From contig SHWK01000017.1 of NCBI GenBank assembly GCA_009693885.1, forward strand, positions 1 to 12,145: a stretch of 12,145 nt of DNA, read 5' to 3'. Every line of letters starts with the position of its first letter. Within the stretch, counting starts at the first letter, position 1. The DNA is from Rickettsiales bacterium (GTDB taxonomy: Bacteria; Pseudomonadota; Alphaproteobacteria; Rickettsiales; UBA1997). A program made the position numbers and the translations under genes. Shown here in pieces: positions 1-6,730 of this stretch. The notes under the pieces were generated by a model. It did not search any database. It was not told the DNA's origin and saw nothing but the letters and a program-made list of their open reading frames with translations.

Positions 1-1211
1 GATCCGATTTCAGAAATTTCTGCCGAAGCAAGATCTTCAACACTTAAGAAGCCCTCAGAAGCAAGAAGATTCGCGATCATATCTTCAACATCAAGCGCTT
101 CAACAAACAATTTAGAAGCTTGGTTGAACTCAGTTGTGCGGCGAGTTGATTCTTCTTCTTCAGTGATTACATCGATTTTATAGCCGACTAATTTTGAAGC
201 AAGTTTTACATTTTGTCCACCACGGCCAATTGCAAGGCTGAGTTGGTTTTCTGCGACAACAACTTCGATTAAGTTATTTTCTTCATCAACAATTACCTTG
301 TTAATCTTTGCCGGAGTAAGACCGCTAATGATAAACTCAGCAATATTTGGTGACCATTTAATGATATCGATTTTTTCACCACGCAATTCTGCGCTAACGG
401 CTTGAACGCGGCTGCCTCTGATCCCAATGAATGAACCGATAATATCGATATCATCGCGGCGAGAATAAATCGCAATTTTAGCGCGTGAACCAGCATCGCG
501 AACGACGGCTTTCACTTCAATATTTCCTTCATAAAGTTCCGGCACTTCTTGCTCGAACAATTTCACCAAGAATTGCGGATGGGTGCGTGATAAGAAAATT
601 TGTGCGCCGAATGGCTCTTTTTTAACATCTTCAATATATACACGAACGCGATCACCAACTCGCAGAGTTTCTTTTAAAATAAGGCCGCTTTCATGAATTA
701 CAGCTTCATAGCCTTCAACTTCCATAACGATATTTTTGAGGCCGACTTTTTTAACTGAAGCGCTGACGATATCGCCGATGCGATCTTTGAATTCGTTATA
801 TTCTTTATTTTTTTCAGCTTCTTTAACTTTTTTGATGATCTCGTTGCGCGCAACTTGAGCAACGACGCGGTTCAAATCAATTGGGGGAAGTTCTTGTTTG
901 ACTTCATCGCCAATTTTGATTGTTACGGTTTTTTGTTTAGCGTGAGCTAAGGTGATGTGAAGTTTTGGATCGAAATCTTCAGCGTCATTTTCAACAACTT
1001 TTAATGCGTTGAATAACTTAATTTGACCAGATTTTTTATCAATTACACATTCGATTGATAAATTATGGCCGTATTTTTTTTTGGCGGCAGCTTTGATGCC
1101 TTCTTCCATTGCGTGGATGATTTCTTGTGGAGAGATACCTTTTTCATGGGCGATGTTTTCTGCCACTAAAAGAATTTCTTTGTTTCCCATAACGCTCAAA
1201 TTGCTAGCCAT
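1..1211 (-). CDS. nusA: Transcription termination/antitermination factor NusA (C-terminus cut by window edge)
   Basis: NusA binds RNA polymerase and nascent RNA and modulates pausing, termination and antitermination in the cytoplasm. About 403 residues are visible; the gene continues past base 1. Domains in order: N-terminal polymerase-binding domain (about residues 8-130), S1 RNA-binding domain (about 145-208), KH1 containing IGIRGSRVQAVSAEL (about 262-276), KH2 containing AIGRGGQNVKLASK (about 327-340), and the beginning of a helical C-terminal repeat (from about 363). The chosen ATG (1209-1211) gives MASNLSVMGNKEILL; an internal ATG at residue 8 is an alternative and would match the usual NusA start better. 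Neither has a convincing Shine-Dalgarno site. Codon choice is richer in C-ending codons (ATC, AAC, CGC) than in the neighbouring genes, as expected for a highly expressed gene. rimP, usually next to nusA, is not upstream. Family assignment is certain. Confidence 0.97.
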   Translation of the reverse strand, partial: MASNLSVMGNKEILLVAENIAHEKGISPQEIIHAMEEGIKAAAKKKYGHNLSIECVIDKKSGQIKLFNALKVVENDAEDFDPKLHITLAHAKQKTVTIKIGDEVKQELPPIDLNRVVAQVARNEIIKKVKEAEKNKEYNEFKDRIGDIVSASVKKVGLKNIVMEVEGYEAVIHESGLILKETLRVGDRVRVYIEDVKKEPFGAQIFLSRTHPQFLVKLFEQEVPELYEGNIEVKAVVRDAGSRAKIAIYSRRDDIDIIGSFIGIRGSRVQAVSAELRGEKIDIIKWSPNIAEFIISGLTPAKINKVIVDEENNLIEVVVAENQLSLAIGRGGQNVKLASKLVGYKIDVITEEEESTRRTTEFNQASKLFVEALDVEDMIANLLASEGFLSVEDLASAEISEIG

Positions 1212-1231
1212 CGGTAAAAATTTTATTGTTA

Positions 1232-1261
1232 ATAGTAATACGCACGATCATCGGTTTTCAA
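1232..1261 (-). promoter_or_regulatory. Possible sigma70-type promoter for nusA
   Basis: On the minus strand TTGAAA (bases 1261-1256) is followed after 18 bases by TACTAT (1237-1232), a fair match to -35 and -10 boxes. Transcription would start near base 1225 and leave a leader of about 14 bases before the nusA ATG. It lies in the 130-base gap between the lapA-like gene and nusA, the only sizeable gap in this minus-strand block. In AT-rich DNA such matches arise by chance, so this is only a candidate. No hairpin with a U-tract was seen in the gap. Confidence 0.35.
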
Positions 1262-1341
1262 AGCGATTTCAACTTGATTTAATGATTTATTTATAAGGAG
1301 AGATCAGCTTTGTGACAGTGATGATTTAATATTCTAGGTGT

Positions 1342-1635
1342 TTAACTTTGTAAATCAACAGACTTTTCACTCTTTATTTTGCGGTGCTTTTTCCAATTTG
1401 AAACGGCGTTATTGATGATATTTCGTGAAAGTAGGAGGATTCCACAGACAAGCCCCAGTAAGAAGCAGGCGATCATTAAAATAAATAATCTTGTTTCAAT
1501 TGTGAATGGTAGTGGAAAAAGATGGATCGTGATTTTTTCACGATTATTAACCATAAAAGTAATGATGCAGGCTAAAATAAGGCCGACAATGATTGATTTT
1601 GTAAGGTGGAAGGTTGATTTTATTATTTTGAACAT
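1342..1635 (-). CDS. LapA-domain (DUF1049-like) inner membrane protein
   Basis: This is a 97-residue protein with two predicted membrane segments (about residues 11-29 and 48-69) and a basic C-terminal tail (WKKHRKIKSEK). Between the helices it has NNREKITIHLFPLPF, the hallmark of the LapA/DUF1049 family, where an N-R-E/Q turn precedes a short hydrophobic strand and the second helix. In enterobacteria LapA works with LapB in controlling lipopolysaccharide assembly. Many alphaproteobacterial members are uncharacterised, and no LapB-type tetratricopeptide part is present here. The ATG lies one base after the aroE stop codon, so it is probably translated by coupling to aroE. No separate ribosome binding site is visible. 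Family membership is fairly secure; the cellular role in this organism is inferred. Confidence 0.8.
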   Translation of the reverse strand: MFKIIKSTFHLTKSIIVGLILACIITFMVNNREKITIHLFPLPFTIETRLFILMIACFLLGLVCGILLLSRNIINNAVSNWKKHRKIKSEKSVDLQS

Positions 1636-1636
1636 T

Positions 1637-2539
1637 TTAGTTTTGCGATTGTTGTTTTAAAAATTCGAGTAATTCATCGTCGATTTCTGGCTTATGGCCG
1701 AACCATTCTTGAAAACCAACCGCACCTTGAAATGCCAACATTCCCAATCCTGTGACTATTTTATTGCCGCGTTTTTCGGCGTTTTTTAATAGTTCGGTTA
1801 ATAGTGGTTTATAGATAATATCATAGACGATTGCAGATTTCTGTAGATTTGTTAAATCGAGTTTTAGTGTTGGCTGATTAACCATGCCAAGTGAGGTCGA
1901 GTTTATAAGTAAATCGCAGTGAGAGATATTTTTCTCAAAGGTTTGGGGATCTAGGAATTCTAGCTTTGTATCGAATAATTTGAAGTAATCTTTTCTTTGA
2001 TGAAGTTCTGAATTGATGGCCTCAAATTTATCTTTACTACGATTGGTGATAAAAATATTTTTAACTTTTACATCTTCTATTAAGCTGTAGATGATTGCGC
2101 GTGCTGCTCCGCCAGCTCCAATTAAAAAAGCATTTTTGCCTGCGAAGTTAGAATTAGGATGAGTATATTTAAGATTATTTAGGAAGCCATCGCAATCAGA
2201 GCTTGTTCCAAAAAGTGCGCCATTTTTTTTTATTATAACTGTGTTTACAGTCTTTGCTATTCTGGATGCATTGCTTAGTGGGGCGGTAATTAAGTTAGAA
2301 GATTGTGATTGAATAATTCGGAAGATTTTTTCTTTGTGTGGAAGTGTAACATTAAAACCAGCATATCCGGCATTAATCATTGATTTTACTGCATTTTCAA
2401 GGCTATCTGTTTTAACTAAAATCGCCTCATAACTGCCATTAATTTTATATTTTTGCAGCCAATAATTATGTAGTTTTGGCGAGAGTGAGTGACTGATTGG
2501 ATCGCCTATTACTGCGGCTTTGATGATTTTATTTGTCAT
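1637..2539 (-). CDS. aroE: Shikimate dehydrogenase (NADP-dependent)
   Basis: AroE reduces 3-dehydroshikimate to shikimate with NADPH, step four of the chorismate pathway to aromatic amino acids and folate. The 300-residue protein is slightly longer than the usual 270-290. Substrate-site motifs are GDPISHSLSP (residues 12-21, the two shikimate-contacting serines S18 and S20) and GFNVTLPHK (61-69, catalytic K69). In GTSSDCDG (111-118), D115 is the expected catalytic aspartate and serines replace the common N-T pair. The nucleotide fold has GAGGAARAI (141-149), the NADP-selecting NRS (166-168) and NSTSLGM (213-219). The C-terminal signature YDIIYKPLLTELL and GLGMLAFQGAVGF closes the fold. All key residues are present, so the enzyme should be active. 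It starts two bases after the virD4 stop. A run of nine A residues lies in the codons near residue 105. Confidence 0.97.
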   Translation of the reverse strand: MTNKIIKAAVIGDPISHSLSPKLHNYWLQKYKINGSYEAILVKTDSLENAVKSMINAGYAGFNVTLPHKEKIFRIIQSQSSNLITAPLSNASRIAKTVNTVIIKKNGALFGTSSDCDGFLNNLKYTHPNSNFAGKNAFLIGAGGAARAIIYSLIEDVKVKNIFITNRSKDKFEAINSELHQRKDYFKLFDTKLEFLDPQTFEKNISHCDLLINSTSLGMVNQPTLKLDLTNLQKSAIVYDIIYKPLLTELLKNAEKRGNKIVTGLGMLAFQGAVGFQEWFGHKPEIDDELLEFLKQQSQN

Positions 2540-2541
2540 GT

Positions 2542-4476
2542 TTAGGCGGCATCCTCTTCAGTTTTTCCTTCAATTACGCCGAGCACTTGGCCTTCGGTGG
2601 CGGTATTGTTATTTTCAGCGGCAGCTGGGATAGGCCCTTCAGAAGAGCCGCTAACTTTGTCTTCTTGTGGAGGTGTGGCATCTTTTGCTTTATCGGCGTC
2701 ACCACCTTTTTTGCCAGCAGTGTGATCTGGCATATATGGCACTTGGTGAGGGATTTCAATTTTTTCGAGTAATCGTGAGGTGAAAAGTTTTTCTTTAAAG
2801 TAGAAGATTTTTTTGCAGCGAATTGGTGGTTGAGACTCAACCAATATAATTTCATCTTCGCGATCAAGTTGGATTACTTCTTGTGGCAAGAGTAGGGCGC
2901 GTTGAGTTCCTGAGACGTGCAGCGATCGTGCTCCAGGGTTTAAATCGAGATATTTTGGCTTGTTATAAGAAATTTGTTCGGCAGTTTTATTGCCGAGTAG
3001 TTGCGAAATTAAATTGGCAGTTTCCATGTTGTTCGCCGAGAAGGTTATTCGGTAAGTAGAGTTAGAGAGGAAAGAGTTCATGCCACTTTCTTCGTAGATA
3101 CCTTTAAGCTGCTCAGTATCTTGAATGATCAGAAAAAGACGCACGCGATAACCGCGAAAATAGGCGATGCCGGCCAAGAATTGAGCCATCTTTCCTAGTG
3201 TTGGAAATTCATCCATCATCATCAACACGCCAAATTTTTCATGCTTTTGTGGAATTTTTGCAGTGAAAAATGCCGCCGCCTGTTGATAAAACATATTCAT
3301 CAAAGGCTTGAGGCGTTCGATGTTATCTGGCGTTAGACCAATATAAGCGGTGTGTGGTTCAGTTTTAAATTTGTGTAAGTTGAAATCGGAAGTGGCAGTT
3401 GTGGTATCAATTAACGGGTTGGACCAAAGCTCAAGAGATGAGTTGGCTGTAGAGGTTACCGAGCCACGCTCTTTATCTGGTTTTTGCAGATACGAGGCAA
3501 TGTTCATATAAGAAACAGGGTGGATTTTTTTACCCATAGTATCGAGTACGACCGCTAGGTTGTAGACCACATCATCACTGCGCAATGTGCGAACAACTTC
3601 ACCAAGAGTTGCCGGCTTTGATTCATCGGCAACAAGATAAAGCATGATGCCTGTAAGGAGAGCGCGCGCTTCATTTTGCCAAAATTCTTGTTCTGGTAGT
3701 AGGAAACTACAAATTTTTTGTACATCATCCACCATTTGACCTGGTTTTTTACTAATCCAATCCATGGGGTTGTAGCAATGAGAGATTCCATCAGGATCTG
3801 CGGGGTTCCATAAAAATACTTTTTGTTTGAAGCGTTTTTTGCGCCAGCCTGAGGTTAATTCATAGTTTTCAAGCTTAATATCATGAATGATTACTGAGTC
3901 CTGCCAAAATAATAAATTAGGAATTACGAAGCCCACACCTTTACCAGAACCAGTTGGAGCGAATAGTAGAATATGTTGATAACCATCAGCAATAAGAAAA
4001 TTGCCTTGATATTTGCCTAGTAAAACCCCGTGCTTGCTGCGCAATCCCATTTTTTTTATATCACGAGAAACGGCCCATTTTGATTCACCAAACACTGATT
4101 CTGGTTTTTTAAATGGTCGCCAATCCATTATTGGCGCACGGAAAATAAAGCCTATAACAAATAATATTGTATAAGGTACAAAAGTGCTGATTAATAATTT
4201 TGATGAAAAGTGATTATAACTTTCGGGGTGAATTTTGCTGTAATTTGTTATATAAAATTGCCAGTAGGCAGCCATTGTTTTGGCTAAATATACAAATTGT
4301 TTATCGAGAGATAATTGTGCATAAGCTTGAATTACTTTCCAGTTGCCATTAACGCTGACGATTACTAGGGTGCCAGTAATATAAAAGCAAAGTGCAAAAA
4401 CAAAAAGCGTAACGCATGTGATAATGGAAAAGTTACGAAAATTTCGTAATAATGGATTATCGTCGGTTGCTGCCAT
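2542..4476 (-). CDS. virD4: Type IV secretion system coupling protein VirD4
   Basis: VirD4 is the inner-membrane ATPase that recruits substrates to a type IV secretion channel. The 644-residue protein has two membrane helices (about 17-41 and 96-113) with a short periplasmic loop between them, then a large cytoplasmic ATPase domain. Visible motifs are Walker A APTGSGKG (173-180), a Walker B-like strand SVIIHDIK (194-201, D199), GSVTSTANSSLELWSNP (338-354), the second acidic motif MMMDEFPTLGKM (419-430) and LFLIIQDTEQL (447-457). The last 65 or so residues (from about 578) are low-complexity, acidic and rich in A, G, E and N, and are probably disordered; such tails vary widely in the family. 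No virB genes are in the window, so the channel must be encoded elsewhere. The gene lies 5 bases after recN and 2 bases before aroE. The ATG has the best ribosome binding site in the window. Confidence 0.97.
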   Translation of the reverse strand: MAATDDNPLLRNFRNFSIITCVTLFVFALCFYITGTLVIVSVNGNWKVIQAYAQLSLDKQFVYLAKTMAAYWQFYITNYSKIHPESYNHFSSKLLISTFVPYTILFVIGFIFRAPIMDWRPFKKPESVFGESKWAVSRDIKKMGLRSKHGVLLGKYQGNFLIADGYQHILLFAPTGSGKGVGFVIPNLLFWQDSVIIHDIKLENYELTSGWRKKRFKQKVFLWNPADPDGISHCYNPMDWISKKPGQMVDDVQKICSFLLPEQEFWQNEARALLTGIMLYLVADESKPATLGEVVRTLRSDDVVYNLAVVLDTMGKKIHPVSYMNIASYLQKPDKERGSVTSTANSSLELWSNPLIDTTTATSDFNLHKFKTEPHTAYIGLTPDNIERLKPLMNMFYQQAAAFFTAKIPQKHEKFGVLMMMDEFPTLGKMAQFLAGIAYFRGYRVRLFLIIQDTEQLKGIYEESGMNSFLSNSTYRITFSANNMETANLISQLLGNKTAEQISYNKPKYLDLNPGARSLHVSGTQRALLLPQEVIQLDREDEIILVESQPPIRCKKIFYFKEKLFTSRLLEKIEIPHQVPYMPDHTAGKKGGDADKAKDATPPQEDKVSGSSEGPIPAAAENNNTATEGQVLGVIEGKTEEDAA

Positions 4477-4481
4477 AGTTT

Positions 4482-6164
4482 TTATCCTTGTTGTAAAATT
4501 TTTGCTGCCGCAAGTGCTTCTCCGGTGATTTCTTCGCCGGAGATCATGCGAGCAATTTCGTGATTTTTTTCTTCAGCAGATAATTTTTTAATCACGGTTT
4601 TTATTTTGTTACTATTTTGTATTTTATTAATACGAAAATGTAAATCAGCTTTTGCAGCAATTTGCGCTTGATGGGTTACAACTAGAATTTGTAAATTTTT
4701 TGATAAAATTTTAAGACGCTTTCCAACCGCGTCAGCTGTGCTTCCACCAATTCCAGTATCAATTTCATCAAAAATCATTGTTGGGGCAGATTTTATTTCC
4801 ATTAAGGCTACTTTTAAAGCTAACATAAAACGAGATAATTCTCCACCAGAAGCGATTTTTGCTATATCGTCAAATTCATTTTTGTTGATTGAGGCACAAA
4901 ATTTTATTTTATCAAATCCGCTTACGCTATATGAATCAAGTTTTGTAAAATCAACGCGGAATTTTACATTTTCCATTTTTAAAAATTGTAATTCTTCTTC
5001 AACTTTTGTTGCTAATTTTAGTGCGCATTTCTTTCTTTTTTCACTTAATTGATCGGCAATTTTTTGATATTGAGAAAATAATTCTTCATGCTCTTTAGCT
5101 AGATTTTGTGCGGCTTCACTTTCATTTTCAAGGATGAATAATTTTTCTTTTGCATCGGCAATTATTTGGGGTAATTCATTGGTTGTGACGCTAAATTTGC
5201 GCGCCAAGCTTCTGATATGAAAAAGGCGCTCTTCAATTTCACTGAGATTTTCGTTGCTATATTTTAGATTTTTTTCTATCGCTTCAATCTCGCTGATAGA
5301 GCGATCTAGTGAGGTATTTTGCTGGTCGATTTCTTCATTTAATTTATCGAAATTTTCTTGTTTTTCCGATAAATAATTTGTGATTATATTTTGACTGCGC
5401 AGTAAAATTTTTTGTGCCGTTAATAAATTTGAATTTGACTCGAGTAAGTTTTTTTTAAGATCACTGATAAAATTTAAGATTTTTTCTTTGCCGGTTAGCT
5501 GATCTTTTTTTGTTACTAAGATATCTTCTTCACCAGCTTCTATGTTGCTATCTTCTAATTCTTTGATGATATAAATGAGATAATCTTTTTCTCGCAATGC
5601 TTGTGCTTTTTTTTCTGCAAAATCGCTAATTTTTTTATCGCAGTTTTTTAGATTTTCGTAAACTTTTTTTATTTTATCGAGTAATTCTGAATTATCAGAA
5701 AATTCATCTAATATAATGCTATGAAAAGCTGGATTTAAAAGGCCGCGTTGATCATGTTGACCATGAATTTCTACTAGAGTTTCACCAATTTCAGCAAGCA
5801 AATTAACGCCAATTATTTGATCATTGACATAAACTTTGCTGGAGGAATTTTCTTGAATAAGTCTGCGGATTCTTAATTGGCTAGGGTTCTCGGCATCAAG
5901 CAAATTATGTTCTTCTAAAATATTGCGACAGAATTTGTTGTTGGAAATATCGAATTCAGCATTAACCGAGGCTTTATTTTCATGATTTCCAATTAACCTT
6001 AAGTTAGAGCGAAAACCGATTGCTAAGCCAAAAGCATCAAGTAAAATTGATTTTCCTGAACCGGTTTCACCTGTTAAAATACAAAGACCGGTTGGTGTTT
6101 CAGAAAAGTCAATTTCAGCTTTATCGATTAAAACAATATTTTGAATTGATAGCGATTTAAGCAA
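4482..6164 (-). CDS. recN: DNA repair protein RecN (SMC-like ATPase)
   Basis: RecN is a cytoplasmic SMC-family ATPase that acts early in recombinational repair of DNA double-strand breaks. The 560 residues match the normal family length. The N-terminal ATPase half has Walker A TGETGSGKS (31-39) and EIHGQHDQRGLL typical of RecN. A long coiled-coil region follows (about 150-400, rich in K, E, L, N). The C-terminal ATPase half carries the ABC signature ASGGELSR (438-445), Walker B MIFDEIDTGIGG (463-474) and VTHQAQIAAKAD with H498. The start is a TTG at 6162-6164: the frame is closed upstream by a stop without any in-frame ATG or GTG, and this start gives the family-typical MLKSLSIQNIVLIDK. No Shine-Dalgarno site precedes it. 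It is the first gene of the minus-strand unit. No alphaproteobacterial LexA box (GTTC-N7-GTTC) was spotted upstream. Confidence 0.96.
   Translation of the reverse strand: MLKSLSIQNIVLIDKAEIDFSETPTGLCILTGETGSGKSILLDAFGLAIGFRSNLRLIGNHENKASVNAEFDISNNKFCRNILEEHNLLDAENPSQLRIRRLIQENSSSKVYVNDQIIGVNLLAEIGETLVEIHGQHDQRGLLNPAFHSIILDEFSDNSELLDKIKKVYENLKNCDKKISDFAEKKAQALREKDYLIYIIKELEDSNIEAGEEDILVTKKDQLTGKEKILNFISDLKKNLLESNSNLLTAQKILLRSQNIITNYLSEKQENFDKLNEEIDQQNTSLDRSISEIEAIEKNLKYSNENLSEIEERLFHIRSLARKFSVTTNELPQIIADAKEKLFILENESEAAQNLAKEHEELFSQYQKIADQLSEKRKKCALKLATKVEEELQFLKMENVKFRVDFTKLDSYSVSGFDKIKFCASINKNEFDDIAKIASGGELSRFMLALKVALMEIKSAPTMIFDEIDTGIGGSTADAVGKRLKILSKNLQILVVTHQAQIAAKADLHFRINKIQNSNKIKTVIKKLSAEEKNHEIARMISGEEITGEALAAAKILQQG
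4485..4489 (-). promoter_or_regulatory. Shine-Dalgarno site of virD4, embedded at the recN stop
   Basis: AAGGA on the minus strand sits 8 bases before the virD4 ATG and overlaps the final glycine codon of recN, just ahead of its TAA. It fixes the virD4 start and implies that recN and virD4 are translated from one message. Most other genes in the window have no comparable site. Confidence 0.7.
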
Positions 6165-6192
6165 GTTATATTTATATATTGGTTGCGCATAA

Positions 6193-6219
6193 TGAGATTA
6201 GTAAAAAATGATAATCTCA
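6193..6219. repeat. Perfect 8-bp inverted repeat upstream of recN
   Basis: TGAGATTA (6193-6200) and its exact complement TAATCTCA (6212-6219) flank an 11-base A-rich centre. It lies 29 bases upstream of the recN start codon and just upstream of the rightward promoter candidate. This position suits a regulator-binding site or a leader hairpin of the recN transcript. Which of these applies, and for which gene, cannot be told from one sequence. Confidence 0.45.
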
Positions 6220-6226
6220 CGATAAT

Positions 6227-6256
6227 TTGAGGCAGAAAAATCTGCTGTCTTATATT
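6227..6256 (+). promoter_or_regulatory. Possible sigma70-type promoter for the HIT-sdhE unit
   Basis: TTGAGG (6227-6232) and TATATT (6251-6256) are separated by 18 bases, a reasonable -35/-10 pair. It predicts a start near 6263 and a leader of about 60 bases that would include the inverted repeats at 6279-6307. The match is moderate and the region is AT-rich, so chance agreement is possible. Confidence 0.4.
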
Positions 6257-6278
6257 ATCGCCTAACTTTAAACTATAC

Positions 6279-6307
6279 TCAATCAACTTCAAGAATTTGA
6301 TTGAAGT
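6279..6307. repeat. Two overlapping, mutually exclusive inverted repeats in the HIT leader
   Basis: TCAATCAA (6279-6286) pairs perfectly with TTGATTGA (6297-6304), and ACTTCAA (6286-6292) pairs perfectly with TTGAAGT (6301-6307). The right arms overlap in TTGA (6301-6304) and the left arms share base 6286, so only one hairpin can form at a time. The element ends 18 bases before the HIT ATG. It could be a leader RNA switch or an overlapping pair of operator half-sites. No U-tract follows, so it is not an intrinsic terminator. Confidence 0.4.
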
Positions 6308-6325
6308 AAATTAAAACTAAAAAAT

Positions 6326-6730
6326 ATGTTTTCGCTAAATAAGCAGCTTGATTCTGACAGCTTTTTTGTTACCGACCTTAAATTTTGTCGTGTATTATTG
6401 ATGAATAATGCTAATTTTCCTTGGTTAATTTTAGTGCCGAGAGTTCTAGATGCCGTTGAGTTAACCGATTTGACATTTGAGCAGCAAACAGAAATATTAA
6501 AAGAGCTAAATCTCGTAACCAAATTTCTGCAAAAGAGATTTTCTCCGCATAAAATTAATATTGGCACGCTGGGCAATATTGTTCGTCAGCTTCATATTCA
6601 TGTTATTGCTCGTTTTGAAGATGATAAGGCCTTTCCAAGGCCGGTTTGGGGCTTTGAAATACAAAAATATGATGAAAAAGTGGCGCAAGAATTAATTGCT
6701 CAAATTAGAATTGAATTACTTAAAAAATGA
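6326..6730 (+). CDS. HIT-family (histidine triad) nucleotide hydrolase-like protein
   Basis: This is a 134-residue cytoplasmic protein of the HIT superfamily, whose members hydrolyse or transfer nucleotides (for example dinucleoside polyphosphates or AMP conjugates). The active-site segment is VRQLHIHVIARFEDD (86-100). Compared with the classical H-x-H-x-H triad, the first histidine is glutamine (Q88), while H90 and H92 remain; H90 corresponds to the nucleophile. Variants of this kind with a following PVWG (106-109) form a recognised proteobacterial branch. The segment FPWLILVPRV (31-40) is the typical N-terminal strand of the fold. The substrate cannot be deduced. The ATG has no clear Shine-Dalgarno site. 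The stop overlaps the start of sdhE by 4 bases (ATGA), implying translational coupling. Confidence 0.9.
   Translation: MFSLNKQLDSDSFFVTDLKFCRVLLMNNANFPWLILVPRVLDAVELTDLTFEQQTEILKELNLVTKFLQKRFSPHKINIGTLGNIVRQLHIHVIARFEDDKAFPRPVWGFEIQKYDEKVAQELIAQIRIELLKK

Larger units (their letters stand above)
6165..6325. promoter_or_regulatory. Divergent control region between recN and the HIT gene
   Basis: This 161-base AT-rich gap must hold the promoters of both the recN unit (leftward) and the HIT-sdhE unit (rightward). It contains several inverted repeats, listed separately, plus a small palindrome GCAGA-AAAA-TCTGC (6232-6245) lying inside the spacer of the rightward promoter candidate. For recN only AT-rich -10-like sequence is visible just before the TTG (TATAAA within 6165-6180, minus strand), with no convincing -35 box. 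No RNA gene was recognised. Confidence 0.5.

Noticed and set aside
1204..1251. Possible 15-codon leader ORF overlapping the nusA start
   Set aside because: If the promoter candidate is right, transcription starts downstream of its ATG, and no ribosome binding site or attenuator structure accompanies it.
1379..1660. Plus-strand open frame antisense to the lapA-like gene
   Set aside because: The minus-strand frame carries the clear LapA signature and membrane helices. The antisense translation has no plausible domain.
2533..2772. Plus-strand open frame antisense to the end of virD4
   Set aside because: It lies entirely opposite the low-complexity, GC-richer virD4 tail, has no ribosome binding site and no recognisable domain; it is a composition effect.
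4738..5052. Plus-strand open frame inside recN
   Set aside because: It is antisense to the RecN signature and Walker B region, whose motifs are unmistakable, and its translation is compositionally biased.
6193..6219. Inverted repeat as an intrinsic terminator
   Set aside because: It lies between divergent genes, has an AT-rich 8-bp stem with an 11-base loop and no U-tract, so it does not look like a terminator.
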